DNA of 64,000 nucleotides from Kordiimonas sp. SCSIO 12610 (GTDB lineage: Bacteria > Pseudomonadota > Alphaproteobacteria > Sphingomonadales > Kordiimonadaceae), in assembly GCF_024398015.1 (NCBI RefSeq), contig NZ_CP073747.1, positions 3,345,001-3,409,000 on the forward strand, written 5' to 3'. A model generated the notes under the pieces. It searched no databases. It had not been told where the DNA came from and saw nothing but the letters and a program-made list of their open reading frames with translations. Shown piece after piece: positions 18,238 to 26,346 of the stretch. Made by a program: the position numbers and the translations under genes. Each line of letters opens with the position of its first letter. Position 1 is the first letter of the stretch.

Positions 18238-20064
18238 TTAAAAATCAAAATCGGATGCTTCATCACTTTCTGTGCTGGCATCACTGATTTCCTGGTCATT
18301 TGCCATTCCCATCATAAGGTCATCACTGGCATCCATAAATTCTCGGACCGCTAATAATTCAGCCCCTTCAAAGGTTTCCATTAAGGCCTTCACGATAGGT
18401 TCCTCAAGCGCTTCATCGCGCATTTTCTTGTCGCGGGCGATTTCCTTATCCCGGATGGTGGTATCGCCGCCTTCTTTCTCGATCGCGATGATCCAATCTT
18501 CGCCAGTCCATTCCTTAAGGCATAGTTTAACCCGCATCACCAGATCCTGCGGTGCGCGCTTCGATGGGTTAATCGTTAACTTACCGGGTTGAAAGTCCAC
18601 CAGCCGCACATGATCCTTCAAGGAAACAGCAAGAACTCCTTCTTTTTCATGCCGAAACATCTCGACCATTTTTTCAAAACTGATTGGCATTGGGTATTTG
18701 GCGTGGTCACCCGCATCATTTTGCTTGAATGCAAGGACCTGCGCACCAGATTGCTGGGCGGATACCTGACTGGCTTGGGCCATCGTTGGCTGCATGCCAG
18801 CATTATGCGCTGAACCCGTTTGCATTCCTGCTATGCTAGCCTGCGGTGCCATATTACCCGTTTGCGCCATAGCACCTGTTGAACCCGAATTCGGTGCACC
18901 AGCACCAGCAGACTGAAGTTTTTTAACAAGATCAGCGGGACTAGGCCCATTCGCAGCATATCCAAGGCGGATTAAAACCATTTCGGCAGCAGCAATCGGG
19001 CTCGGTGCGATTCTGACTTCACCCAGTCCTTTTAGGAGCATCTGCCACGCACGTGTGAGGTGCGGCATGCCAAGCTTTTCGGCCATGGCACCGCCCTGTG
19101 ATTTCTCTGCTTCAGATACCAAGGTATCAACACCCGTATCAGGGGTTACCTTGAGGCGTGTTAGCCAATGCGCGACCTCAAGCAAATCATTAATCACCAC
19201 GCTTGGGTCTGCACCACGGTCGTACTGTGCACGTAGGGTAGTGATTGCAGCCTTGATATCCCCGCTCATAATCTGCTCAAACAGATCAAGGATTTGCGCA
19301 CGATCCGCAAGGCCGAGCATATCACGAACCTGCCCCTCGGTTACCTTACCGGCGCCGTGGGCAATCGCTTGATCAAGCAGTGACAGGCTATCACGCACAG
19401 ACCCCTCTGCAGCGCGTGCAATCAGCTTAAGGGCCCCTTCTTCTGCTTCACAGTTTTCGTTAGCAACCAGTTTTGCAAGATGCGCAATCAGGGTTTCAGC
19501 TTCCACACGCTTCAGATCAAATCGTTGGCACCGTGAAAGCACAGTCACAGGAAGTTTTCGGATTTCCGTGGTCGCGAAAATGAACTTAACGTGCGCTGGT
19601 GGTTCTTCAAGCGTTTTCAAAAGCGCATTAAACGCCGATTTGGATAACATGTGCACTTCGTCAATAATATAAATCTTAAACCGCGCAGATACGGGCGCAT
19701 AGCGCACACTTTCAATAATTTCGCGGATATCATCAACACCGGTTCTGGAGGCGGCATCCATCTCGAGAACATCAACATGACGCGATTCGGCAATCGAGGT
19801 ACAATTTTCGCATGTGCCACAGGGGTTAATCGACGGACCATCTGTATTCAGACAATTAAGCGCTTTTGCAATAATCCGGGCTGTTGTTGTTTTGCCGACA
19901 CCTCTAACGCCCGTCAGGATAAAAGCATGGGCGAGGCGGCCAGTATCAATCGCATTTGAAAGCGTTTGAACCATGGCTTCCTGACCAATAAGGCTATCAA
20001 AATCAGCAGGGCGATACTTCCGCGCGAGTACACGGTATTCCTGAGTATTTTGATCTTCTGCCAT
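18238..20064 (-). CDS. dnaX: DNA polymerase III subunits gamma/tau
   Basis: Clamp-loader ATPase of the replicative polymerase. 608 residues from the ATG at 20064, chosen because GGGAG lies about eight bases before it and YRVLARKYRPADF, the usual N-terminus, follows. The P-loop is GVRGVGKT (52-59), zinc Cys are 71, 82, 85 and 88, and the Walker B/DEVH region is at about 135-138. The C-terminal third is a low-complexity Gln/Ala/Gly/Met linker and then the tau domain. An A6 run in the linker (18910-18920) is not a convincing frameshift site. It is preceded by the SRP RNA gene. Confidence 0.96.
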   Translation of the reverse strand: MAEDQNTQEYRVLARKYRPADFDSLIGQEAMVQTLSNAIDTGRLAHAFILTGVRGVGKTTTARIIAKALNCLNTDGPSINPCGTCENCTSIAESRHVDVLEMDAASRTGVDDIREIIESVRYAPVSARFKIYIIDEVHMLSKSAFNALLKTLEEPPAHVKFIFATTEIRKLPVTVLSRCQRFDLKRVEAETLIAHLAKLVANENCEAEEGALKLIARAAEGSVRDSLSLLDQAIAHGAGKVTEGQVRDMLGLADRAQILDLFEQIMSGDIKAAITTLRAQYDRGADPSVVINDLLEVAHWLTRLKVTPDTGVDTLVSEAEKSQGGAMAEKLGMPHLTRAWQMLLKGLGEVRIAPSPIAAAEMVLIRLGYAANGPSPADLVKKLQSAGAGAPNSGSTGAMAQTGNMAPQASIAGMQTGSAHNAGMQPTMAQASQVSAQQSGAQVLAFKQNDAGDHAKYPMPISFEKMVEMFRHEKEGVLAVSLKDHVRLVDFQPGKLTINPSKRAPQDLVMRVKLCLKEWTGEDWIIAIEKEGGDTTIRDKEIARDKKMRDEALEEPIVKALMETFEGAELLAVREFMDASDDLMMGMANDQEISDASTESDEASDFDF

Positions 20065-20157
20065 TTTGTCTTGCTCCCTGAAACCTAGATACATGACTAG
20101 CAGGATCAAATGGCTGCGAAAAGACTTTTCACAAAAGAATACTGTTTTATTGAATTC

Positions 20158-20262
20158 TGGAAGGTGGGAGAACAAAACGACCCAAACCGGACTCGTTACG
20201 GCTGCTTCCTCTCGGACCTGACCGGATTGGCGAGGGGCTTGTCCGCCTGCTCTCCCGGACGG
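20158..20262 (-). ncRNA. ffs: Signal recognition particle RNA (4.5S type)
   Basis: On the reverse strand the conserved SRP domain IV is unmistakable: GGTCAGGTCC, tetraloop, GGAAGCAGCC (20223-20200), where the Ffh M domain binds. The ends pair as GGGAGA with TCTCCC (about 20256-20251 and 20165-20170), giving an RNA of about 95-105 bases like other alphaproteobacterial 4.5S RNAs (also CCCCTCGCCAA and GCCGTAACGAG). The tetraloop is GAGA rather than the common GGAA, still GNRA. It lies just upstream of dnaX, the usual place. Exact ends are estimated. It carries co-translational targeting with Ffh and FtsY. Confidence 0.93.
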
Positions 20263-20263
20263 G

Positions 20264-20292
20264 TATATGGCTTTTTTACAAGTATTTTGCAA
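20264..20292 (-). promoter_or_regulatory. Promoter of the SRP RNA
   Basis: Reverse strand: TTGCAA (20292-20287), a 17-base spacer, CATATA (20269-20264), then the RNA start about six bases on. Position relative to the RNA and the exact spacing support it. Confidence 0.65.
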
Positions 20293-20384
20293 GTAGAATC
20301 ATCAAAATATATTTTGAGAAACTATGGTCTTGCTATCGACCCGTAATCACTTAAGCTTCGGGCAGAAAAAATAAGGTAATTTAC

Positions 20385-21320
20385 ATGACCAATATCCCAT
20401 CCCCTGCATTTGCGGAAAACGCCCTTGACCGCGCAGATCACCTAAGAACCGATCCAGAGATTTTTGGTACTCATTTTCGGGCAGAAACCTCTAAATGCTT
20501 ATTGTTTGCAAGTGGTGAAATATTAGGCGATGAGGTTGGTGATATACATTGGGTTTCGCCGTCGAGCCTTCGGTTCTTGCCTGTGCTAGAGACCATTTTT
20601 CTAGGCCTTGAAAACAGTGAGATGCGCTATGCAGCAAGTTTGAACGGTGCCCCCGATGATTTTGACGGCATGTTTGAAGGCGGCAAGTTCCGTGATGTCC
20701 GGGCAACCGCAATGAAATTAACTGCCCTCGCTCACGGAACCAACAAGCAATCGCACCCATCACTTGGTATCATAGCACAAGCAAAATCAATGCTGTCCTG
20801 GCATGAAAGCCATGGATTTTGCGCCAAATGTGGAACAAAAACAGAAATAGTTAAAGCCGGGTATGAACGTAAGTGCCCGGCATGTGACACCAGTCACTTC
20901 CCTCGAACTGACCCTGTGGTCATTATGTTGATCACCGATGGTGACCGCGTTCTTATGGGGCGCGGTCCGCACTTCCCACCAGGGTTTTTCTCTGCACTTG
21001 CGGGGTTCATGGAGCCTGGTGAGACAATCGAAGCCGCAGTTGCGCGTGAAAGCTTTGAAGAAGCCAGTATTGAAACTGGCGATGTGCATTATATAACCAG
21101 CCAGCCTTGGCCCTGGCCTTCGAGTTTGATGATTGGGTGTATTGCGGAAGCAAAAACAACGGATATCAAAATCAATGACGGTGAGCTTGAAGATGTTAAA
21201 TGGTTTCATAGAGACGAGATTTTGAAATCTCGTTCCGGAGAAAATTTTGATTTGATGTTACCGCCGGAAATCGCCATTGCCCGAACCCTTATCGAACAAT
21301 GGCTTATTAATTCACCCTAA
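20385..21320 (+). CDS. nudC: NAD(+) diphosphatase, NudC type
   Basis: Hydrolyses NAD(H) to NMN(H) and AMP, and in E. coli removes NAD caps from RNA. 311 residues. N-terminal domain, then a C4 zinc ribbon (Cys146, Cys149, Cys164, Cys167), then the Nudix box GFMEPGETIEAAVARESFEEAS (about 208-228, split here by reading; all Glu ligands present), then the NudC-specific SQPWPWPSS (239-247) that defines NADH preference. Its stop overlaps the convergent phhB stop by four bases. Confidence 0.94.
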   Translation: MTNIPSPAFAENALDRADHLRTDPEIFGTHFRAETSKCLLFASGEILGDEVGDIHWVSPSSLRFLPVLETIFLGLENSEMRYAASLNGAPDDFDGMFEGGKFRDVRATAMKLTALAHGTNKQSHPSLGIIAQAKSMLSWHESHGFCAKCGTKTEIVKAGYERKCPACDTSHFPRTDPVVIMLITDGDRVLMGRGPHFPPGFFSALAGFMEPGETIEAAVARESFEEASIETGDVHYITSQPWPWPSSLMIGCIAEAKTTDIKINDGELEDVKWFHRDEILKSRSGENFDLMLPPEIAIARTLIEQWLINSP

Positions 21321-21607
21321 GCGGCAAAACCATTCATTGCGGTTGCCATCGTAATGTCCTTGAGGGTTACACCGTCTTCATCATGGGTTGTCATCGTGAC
21401 CTCAACCTTGTTGTAGACATTGAACCACTCAGGGTGATGGTCCATTTTTTCTGCAAGAAGTGCGGCCCTGTTCATAAACCCCCAAGCTTCAGAAAAGTTC
21501 TTAAAGAGAAATGTTTTTTTAATCGCTTTATCTTCAGCAACATATTCCCAACCCTTGAGCGTACTCAAGGCATCATTTATTTCTTGTTCTGTGAACTGAT
21601 TACTCAT
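21317..21607 (-). CDS. phhB: 4a-hydroxytetrahydrobiopterin dehydratase
   Basis: Pterin-4a-carbinolamine dehydratase, 96 residues, normal length. The active-site signature DHHPEWFNVYNKV is intact, with the two adjacent His plus the following His/Trp positions of the family. It recycles the pterin cofactor of phenylalanine hydroxylase, but no phhA is in the window, so its partner is unknown; some bacteria carry it for other pterin or molybdopterin needs. GGAAA lies seven or so bases upstream of the ATG. Confidence 0.92.
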   Translation of the reverse strand: MSNQFTEQEINDALSTLKGWEYVAEDKAIKKTFLFKNFSEAWGFMNRAALLAEKMDHHPEWFNVYNKVEVTMTTHDEDGVTLKDITMATAMNGFAA

Positions 21608-21648
21608 GGATTTTCCTTTATTACTGCTTAACCTGATCCCCAGCGGGC

Positions 21649-22356
21649 TTAATCTCGCATTATAATTTCATCAACAAGGTCTGGCAATAAATCCCCGGCC
21701 TTGCCGTGCCTGCATTCCGTGAACAAACTGGCTCCTTCACTTGGCTCCAGATTGACCTCGATGGTATGCGCATTCCCCAATCTCATGACTTCACTAACAA
21801 ACCCGGCAGCAGGATAAACATTACCACTTGTGCCGATCGATATGAATAGATCACAACTCCTTAACAATCCATATATTTCATCCATAAAAAACGGCATTTC
21901 ACCGAACCAGACAATATGGGGGCGAAGTGCGTTTTGGTCACAAGCAGGGCACGGTGTATCTATGAAACAATCTGTTTCCCAATCATGTACTGTCAAACAA
22001 ACATTGCAGCGCAGTTTTGAAAGTTCACCGTGCATATGAATGACATTTTGGGACCCAGCGCGCTCATGAAGATTATCAACATTTTGAGTAACAATTGTGC
22101 ACCCACCATCCAATTCAGCCTCTAGCTTCGCGAGGGCGAAATGCGCTGGATTGGGGTCGACATTTGGTAACTGCGCACGGCGCATATTATAAAAATTATG
22201 AACAAGTACTGGATCGGCTGCAAATGCCTCTGGGGTTGCAACCTCTTCAATTCTATGATTTTCCCATAGCCCCCCATTATCGCGAAATGTCGCGACGCCC
22301 GATTCCGCTGAGATACCTGCACCTGTTAGAATGACTATATTTCGATATTGCTGCAT
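21649..22356 (-). CDS. cobB: NAD-dependent protein deacylase (sirtuin)
   Basis: 235 residues. NAD-binding TGAGISAESGVATFR at 11-25, TQNVDNLHERAG at 90-101, catalytic His109 in HMHGEL, zinc Cys117, 120, 136 and 139, then IVWFGE and GTSGNVYPAAGF. The pair Tyr56-x-x-Arg59 (FYNMRR) is the one that in SIRT5 and E. coli CobB binds the acid group of succinyl- or malonyl-lysine, so desuccinylation as well as deacetylation is likely. It stands divergent from the phosphatase gene. Confidence 0.93.
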   Translation of the reverse strand: MQQYRNIVILTGAGISAESGVATFRDNGGLWENHRIEEVATPEAFAADPVLVHNFYNMRRAQLPNVDPNPAHFALAKLEAELDGGCTIVTQNVDNLHERAGSQNVIHMHGELSKLRCNVCLTVHDWETDCFIDTPCPACDQNALRPHIVWFGEMPFFMDEIYGLLRSCDLFISIGTSGNVYPAAGFVSEVMRLGNAHTIEVNLEPSEGASLFTECRHGKAGDLLPDLVDEIIMRD

Positions 22357-22448
22357 GGGTTCAACTTATCTATTGAGAGATTTTCCATTTTGGTTTTCAT
22401 TTCCTCTAAGGTACTTCTTATTTTGGAAATCACAAGCGGGAGCATCGG

Positions 22449-22925
22449 GTGATCAAGGTACTATTTGTTTGTATGGGGAATATTTGTCGTTCACCGATGG
22501 CTGAAGGGGCCTTTAGAAAAGCTGTTACTGATGCAGGCCTATCAAATCAATTTCACATCGATAGTGCAGGCACAATTGGTTATCATGCAGGGTCGCCGCC
22601 AGACCCGCGTGCGCAGGAAACTGCGCGTAAAAACGGTATTGATATTTCTGGGCAGCGCTCCCGCAAGGTAACAACATCAGACTTTGAAGAGTTTGATTAT
22701 ATCCTCGCGATGGATAATGAAAACATGCGCGACTTAAAATCACGCCGTGCCGGTGGCAAGGCAGCACTTAGCTTGTTTTTAAGTCACGCCAAAAACATTC
22801 CAATCAATGAAATGCCAGACCCATATTATGGGCACCACAGTCAATTTGACCAATGCTACGCCGCAGCTGTGGATGCTTCAAACGCGTTATTACAAACGAT
22901 CATTGATGCAAAACTGAAATCATAA
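22449..22925 (+). CDS. Low-molecular-weight protein-tyrosine-phosphatase
   Basis: 158 residues. P-loop V-C8-MGNIC-R14-S at the N-terminus gives the CX5R nucleophile and arginine; the general acid is in MPDPYYG near residue 124. The start is the GTG at 22449 with GGGAG seven bases upstream. LMW-PTPs remove phosphate from phosphotyrosine or phosphoarginine in the cytoplasm. No tyrosine kinase is nearby. The fructosamine-kinase-family gene starts 13 bases after it, so the two form an operon. Confidence 0.93.
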   Translation: MIKVLFVCMGNICRSPMAEGAFRKAVTDAGLSNQFHIDSAGTIGYHAGSPPDPRAQETARKNGIDISGQRSRKVTTSDFEEFDYILAMDNENMRDLKSRRAGGKAALSLFLSHAKNIPINEMPDPYYGHHSQFDQCYAAAVDASNALLQTIIDAKLKS

Positions 22926-22938
22926 AACAGGAAGAATT

Positions 22939-23811
22939 ATGGCTGGTACATTTGCAAAAAACCTTGAAAAAGCACTTGGGTCTCGTCCTGTTAAGTCTCG
23001 TTTTCTTGACGGCGGTGACATCGCAGACGTATCAAAAATTACGCTAGAAGATGGCAGGGAAATAGTTGCAAAACGCCCACGCATGGATCAACCAGACACG
23101 ACCAGAACCGAAGCCGCCATGTTAACACACCTTAGGGCGGTATCTGGCGTGCCTGTTCCAGCGGTTCTACATCAGGAAGCTGGTCTGCTCGTCATAGAAT
23201 TCATCGTTAATAACAAAGTTACTGACCCATCTGCTGCTGCAACCAGCGTTGCGGAGAACCTCAGCAAACTCCACATAGCCTCGAATACCAACGCAAAAGA
23301 ACCCTTTGGCTTTGACACCGATACTTTCATCGGACCGCTTGAACAAAGAAATAGTCAAAGTGCAAACTGGGTCGACTTCTTTGCCCAAAACAGACTATTT
23401 GCAATGGGCGATCAAATTGCACGAACGGGGCGAGTTAACAGTGACTTCATGCATAAACTGGATGCCTTGATCAAGAAACTTGCTGACTTTCTACCCACAA
23501 ATCCGAAATCATCGCTTCTGCACGGCGATGTTTGGCGCGGCAACTTACTTTTTCTAGACAACCAAATCGCAGGTTTTATTGATCCCGCTATTTCTTATGG
23601 GCATCATGAAATGGATTTGGCATTTGTTGATCTGATGGGCGGCCTCGATTCTATTTTCTTTGACGCCTATAACCAGTTTATCAAAATCGAAACGGGCTTT
23701 CACGAAGAGCGCAAAGCGATCTACCAACTATGGCCGCTATTGGTGCATATTAAACTGTTTGGCGGCGGTTATGTTCGTGATGCGGAGACTATTATGGATC
23801 ACTTTCTCTAA
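22939..23811 (+). CDS. Fructosamine kinase family protein
   Basis: 290 residues of the aminoglycoside phosphotransferase-like fold. Visible: EDGREIVAKRPRM (ATP Lys), the catalytic loop LLHGDVWRGNLLF, and the metal motif GFIDPAISYGHHEMDLAF. Fructosamine-3-kinase relatives phosphorylate ketoamines on glycated proteins so they fall off; pairing with an LMW-PTP gene, as here, is common in bacteria and fits a protein-deglycation role. The final codons and stop lie in a perfect 12-bp inverted repeat (23802-23837). Confidence 0.88.
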   Translation: MAGTFAKNLEKALGSRPVKSRFLDGGDIADVSKITLEDGREIVAKRPRMDQPDTTRTEAAMLTHLRAVSGVPVPAVLHQEAGLLVIEFIVNNKVTDPSAAATSVAENLSKLHIASNTNAKEPFGFDTDTFIGPLEQRNSQSANWVDFFAQNRLFAMGDQIARTGRVNSDFMHKLDALIKKLADFLPTNPKSSLLHGDVWRGNLLFLDNQIAGFIDPAISYGHHEMDLAFVDLMGGLDSIFFDAYNQFIKIETGFHEERKAIYQLWPLLVHIKLFGGGYVRDAETIMDHFL

Positions 23812-23837
23812 GTCTACACGGTATTACTTAGAGAAAG
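23802..23837. repeat. Perfect 12-bp inverted repeat over the stop codon
   Basis: CTTTCTCTAAGT (23802-23813), 12-base loop, ACTTAGAGAAAG (23826-23837). The stop codon TAA of the fructosamine-kinase-family gene is inside the left arm. No T run follows on either strand, so it is a hairpin at the end of the message rather than an ordinary terminator. Confidence 0.6.
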
Positions 23838-23848
23838 CGCTCAAACAA

Positions 23849-23867
23849 AAGTGATTTATCATCACTT
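23849..23867. promoter_or_regulatory. Operator-like inverted repeat at a candidate promoter
   Basis: AAGTGAT (23849-23855), five bases, ATCACTT (23861-23867): perfect 7-bp arms. It overlaps the first bases of a promoter-like TTGGTC (23866-23871), 16-base spacer, TATATT (23888-23893), which would serve the alpha/beta hydrolase gene starting at 23928. The position suits a repressor site. The regulator is not identifiable. Confidence 0.4.
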
Positions 23868-23927
23868 GGTCTTCGCACATATGTCCTTATATTTACAGAA
23901 ACAGGCCAAATAGCCCACAGCGAGCGA

Positions 23928-24893
23928 ATGATGAAATACAAAAACCCTTTAAGCTTATTAAAGAAGAAAAAAACCTGGGCACTTCTTGTTCCAATGCTCC
24001 TTGTTGCCTGCTCAAGCATTTTACCAGATTTTGAAAGTAGTTTTGACAGCAATGATCGCATTGACCGTAAAACTATAAAGGTAAATAGCGGTGTCCGCAA
24101 TTTTGACCTTAGTTACTTGATCAATGGTAATCCTGAAGGACAAAGGGTTATTTTTGTGCACGGAACACCCGGTGATGCCGCGGGATGGATTGAATATTTA
24201 TATAACGCACCCAAAGACATGGAGTTCATTTCCATCGACAGACCTGGTTTCGGCAAAACCCGGCCCAAGCGTGCTACCGTATCGCTTGATGAACAAGCAG
24301 CAGTATTACTGCCCTTATTAGAAAGCGGAAATGGCAAACCACCAATTTTAGTCGGCCATTCGCTCGGCGGGCCTATTGTAGCAGCAGCCGCGGCCAATTA
24401 TCCCGATAAGGTTGGAGCTGTTATTCAACTGGCCAGTGCCGTAGACCCCGGTCTTGAGGATGTATTATTCATACAGTATGTGGGAAATACGCCGCCGATT
24501 TCATGGTTACTTCCGAAAGCGGCCAGTAATTCAAACAAGGAGCTAATTTGGCTAGAAGGCGAACTGAACTTGCTTTCAACCAAGCTGGACAAAATCGTTC
24601 AGCCGGTAACCATCATCCATGCAACAGATGACAGCTTGGTTCCTTACGCAAATGTTCCCTATATGGAAAAAACATTTATCAATGCAGCACCGCTTGAGAT
24701 TGTAACACTGGAAGGTGTTGATCATTTCCTGCCATGGAACTCACAGCCAACTTTAATGAAGGAAATACGCAAGCTGTCTAATCGCTTAAACGGCATTGAA
24801 GATGCGAACGTTTCCGACGAAACACTGAATTGGGATCCTGTAAAAAGAAGCAGCGGCCCACCGCCTGGCGAAGTATTCAAAGAGCTGAAATAG
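23928..24893 (+). CDS. Alpha/beta hydrolase, putative lipoprotein
   Basis: 321 residues. A basic N-terminus with four lysines and a hydrophobic run ends in a lipobox-like LLVAC near residue 27, so it is probably a membrane-anchored lipoprotein. The hydrolase core has FVHGTPGDAAGW (oxyanion region), SIDRPGFGKT, the nucleophile elbow GHSLGG, an acid in HATDDSLVP and a histidine in GVDHFLPW. The substrate is unknown. The start may be either of two adjacent ATGs at 23928 and 23931. The gene stands alone with its own promoter-like sequence. Confidence 0.8.
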   Translation: MMKYKNPLSLLKKKKTWALLVPMLLVACSSILPDFESSFDSNDRIDRKTIKVNSGVRNFDLSYLINGNPEGQRVIFVHGTPGDAAGWIEYLYNAPKDMEFISIDRPGFGKTRPKRATVSLDEQAAVLLPLLESGNGKPPILVGHSLGGPIVAAAAANYPDKVGAVIQLASAVDPGLEDVLFIQYVGNTPPISWLLPKAASNSNKELIWLEGELNLLSTKLDKIVQPVTIIHATDDSLVPYANVPYMEKTFINAAPLEIVTLEGVDHFLPWNSQPTLMKEIRKLSNRLNGIEDANVSDETLNWDPVKRSSGPPPGEVFKELK

Positions 24894-24921
24894 TGTGGCC
24901 CTTATTGATTTCAGCTCGACT

Positions 24922-25467
24922 TTAAGAAACAGGAAAACCACCGAATTGCGCCTCAACAGCGTAATGAGCGCTTTCGCTGGTCAATTGGCTTGAAAATAAA
25001 GTAAAATTTGAAACTGTTTCCGGGCTACTGGTCAGGCAATCATTAGTGCTTAGCCAATCACCAATCCTAGCATCAGTGCCGCGTTTAAAACGCGCCAATG
25101 TGATATGCGGGGTAAATTTTCGCGTTTCCATATCCAAGCCAATTTGCATCAAAGCATGTGTTATCTTTTCATGTAGGTGCGCAACTGGCCTTTTATTTTC
25201 AATGCCGGCCCAAAGCGATTTTGGTTTTTTCGGTTTGCCGAAACACCCAACACCCTTAATGGCCATATCAAATGGTTCAAAGCGAATTTGCGATAAAGTA
25301 TCCACAATCTCACCCAATTGCTTATTTGGAATCTCGCCGATGAAAGCAAGCGTCAGATGCAGTTGATCATCCCTTTGCCAACGTGCGCCTTCAACCCCGC
25401 CCCGAACATGCTCTAAAGCATCTATCATCGATGCTGGTATTTCTAAACCAACGAATAAACGTAGCAT
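24922..25467 (-). CDS. thpR: RNA 2',3'-cyclic phosphodiesterase
   Basis: 181 residues of the 2H phosphoesterase family (LigT/ThpR). The two HxT/SxR motifs are HLTLAFIG near residue 41 and HITLARFKRG near 122, each with the His-x-Thr used for acid-base catalysis. The domain between is of usual size. It opens 2',3'-cyclic phosphate ends of RNA. It lies 34 bases upstream of the tesA stop side on the same strand, so the two may be co-transcribed. Confidence 0.9.
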   Translation of the reverse strand: MLRLFVGLEIPASMIDALEHVRGGVEGARWQRDDQLHLTLAFIGEIPNKQLGEIVDTLSQIRFEPFDMAIKGVGCFGKPKKPKSLWAGIENKRPVAHLHEKITHALMQIGLDMETRKFTPHITLARFKRGTDARIGDWLSTNDCLTSSPETVSNFTLFSSQLTSESAHYAVEAQFGGFPVS

Positions 25468-25501
25468 AAAACACCCCGAGGCTTATTGAGGCTGACCGAT
25501 A

Positions 25502-26206
25502 TTAAAGGCCCGCCTCCAGTTGTTCTTTGATCACCGGGCCCATTTTTTCAATGATAATAGCAACACCCTTTACATTGGGATGCAATCCATCATCCTGATT
25601 TAAGGCTGGGTCTGCTGCCACACCATCAAGAAAAAAGGGATAGAGCGGCACAGAATATTCCTGTGCTACATCAGGGAAAATAGTATCAAATTTCTGACCA
25701 TAATCTTTCCCCCAACTTGGTGTAGCGAGCATACCAGCGATTAACGTTGGAATACCACGTTCCTTAAGAACCTTGACCATAGCAAAGATATTCTCGCGGG
25801 TAATTTCGGGTGATACACCGCGCAAGGCATCATTTGCACCAAGCTCCAGAATGACCAGATCAGGTTTACCGCCCTTTATTGGGGCAATTGCCCAGTCCAT
25901 GCGTGAACGACCACCTGTTGATGTATCACCGGAAACACCCGCATTAATAACCTTCACAGGAACTTCCATATTTTCATTCAACCAATTTTGTAATTGATCA
26001 GTATATCCTTCACCTGGGCCCAGGCCATACCCTGCTGTCAGGCTGTCACCCAAGGCAACAATCTCAATAGGTTTTTTTTCAGCATTTCCTTGACCCACCG
26101 CACCAGCAGCACCAAATGACGCAAATGTGACCCATAATGCAAAAAATATCGTAAAGACTCTGCGATAAATGATTAAGGTACTGTTGTGTTTTAGTGAGTT
26201 ACGCAT
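25502..26206 (-). CDS. Periplasmic SGNH arylesterase/lysophospholipase (TesA-like)
   Basis: 234 residues from the ATG at 26206, which has AGGAG six bases upstream and is followed by a signal peptide ending near GAAGAVG. SGNH blocks: ALGDSLTAGYGL (Ser), a Gly in NAGVSGDTS, GANDALRG (Asn), and DGLHPN with Asp and His near the end. TesA-type enzymes hydrolyse acyl esters in the periplasm. It is divergent from the ybbA-ybbP-like pair, the same arrangement as in E. coli tesA/ybbAP, which suggests linked lipid functions. Confidence 0.9.
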   Translation of the reverse strand: MRNSLKHNSTLIIYRRVFTIFFALWVTFASFGAAGAVGQGNAEKKPIEIVALGDSLTAGYGLGPGEGYTDQLQNWLNENMEVPVKVINAGVSGDTSTGGRSRMDWAIAPIKGGKPDLVILELGANDALRGVSPEITRENIFAMVKVLKERGIPTLIAGMLATPSWGKDYGQKFDTIFPDVAQEYSVPLYPFFLDGVAADPALNQDDGLHPNVKGVAIIIEKMGPVIKEQLEAGL

Positions 26207-26346
26207 AAAAACTCCTACGGGGAACCACTGGGATATAAGCAAATAATAGCTACAGATAACGAGTAAGCACTATAAACGAATTTTCCAACAATAACAGTTT
26301 GCATTCAGTTTATAACAATAAGATGGCAGCGAAGGATAAAAATACA

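Larger units (their letters stand above)
20065..20384. other. dnaX-nudC intergenic region
   Basis: This 320-base stretch contains the SRP RNA and its promoter on the reverse strand. Between the RNA and dnaX (20065-20157) I see a small hairpin (GAAAAG-T-CTTTTC, near 20120) but no terminator, so dnaX may be read from the same transcript. The remaining 90 bases before nudC show no gene. Confidence 0.6.

Noticed and set aside
18905-18925. A6 run in dnaX as a programmed frameshift site for gamma
   Set aside because: In frame it reads GTT AAA AAA CTT, which lacks a good X-XXY-YYZ slip sequence; the -1 frame would add about 22 residues before a stop and no supporting structure is obvious.
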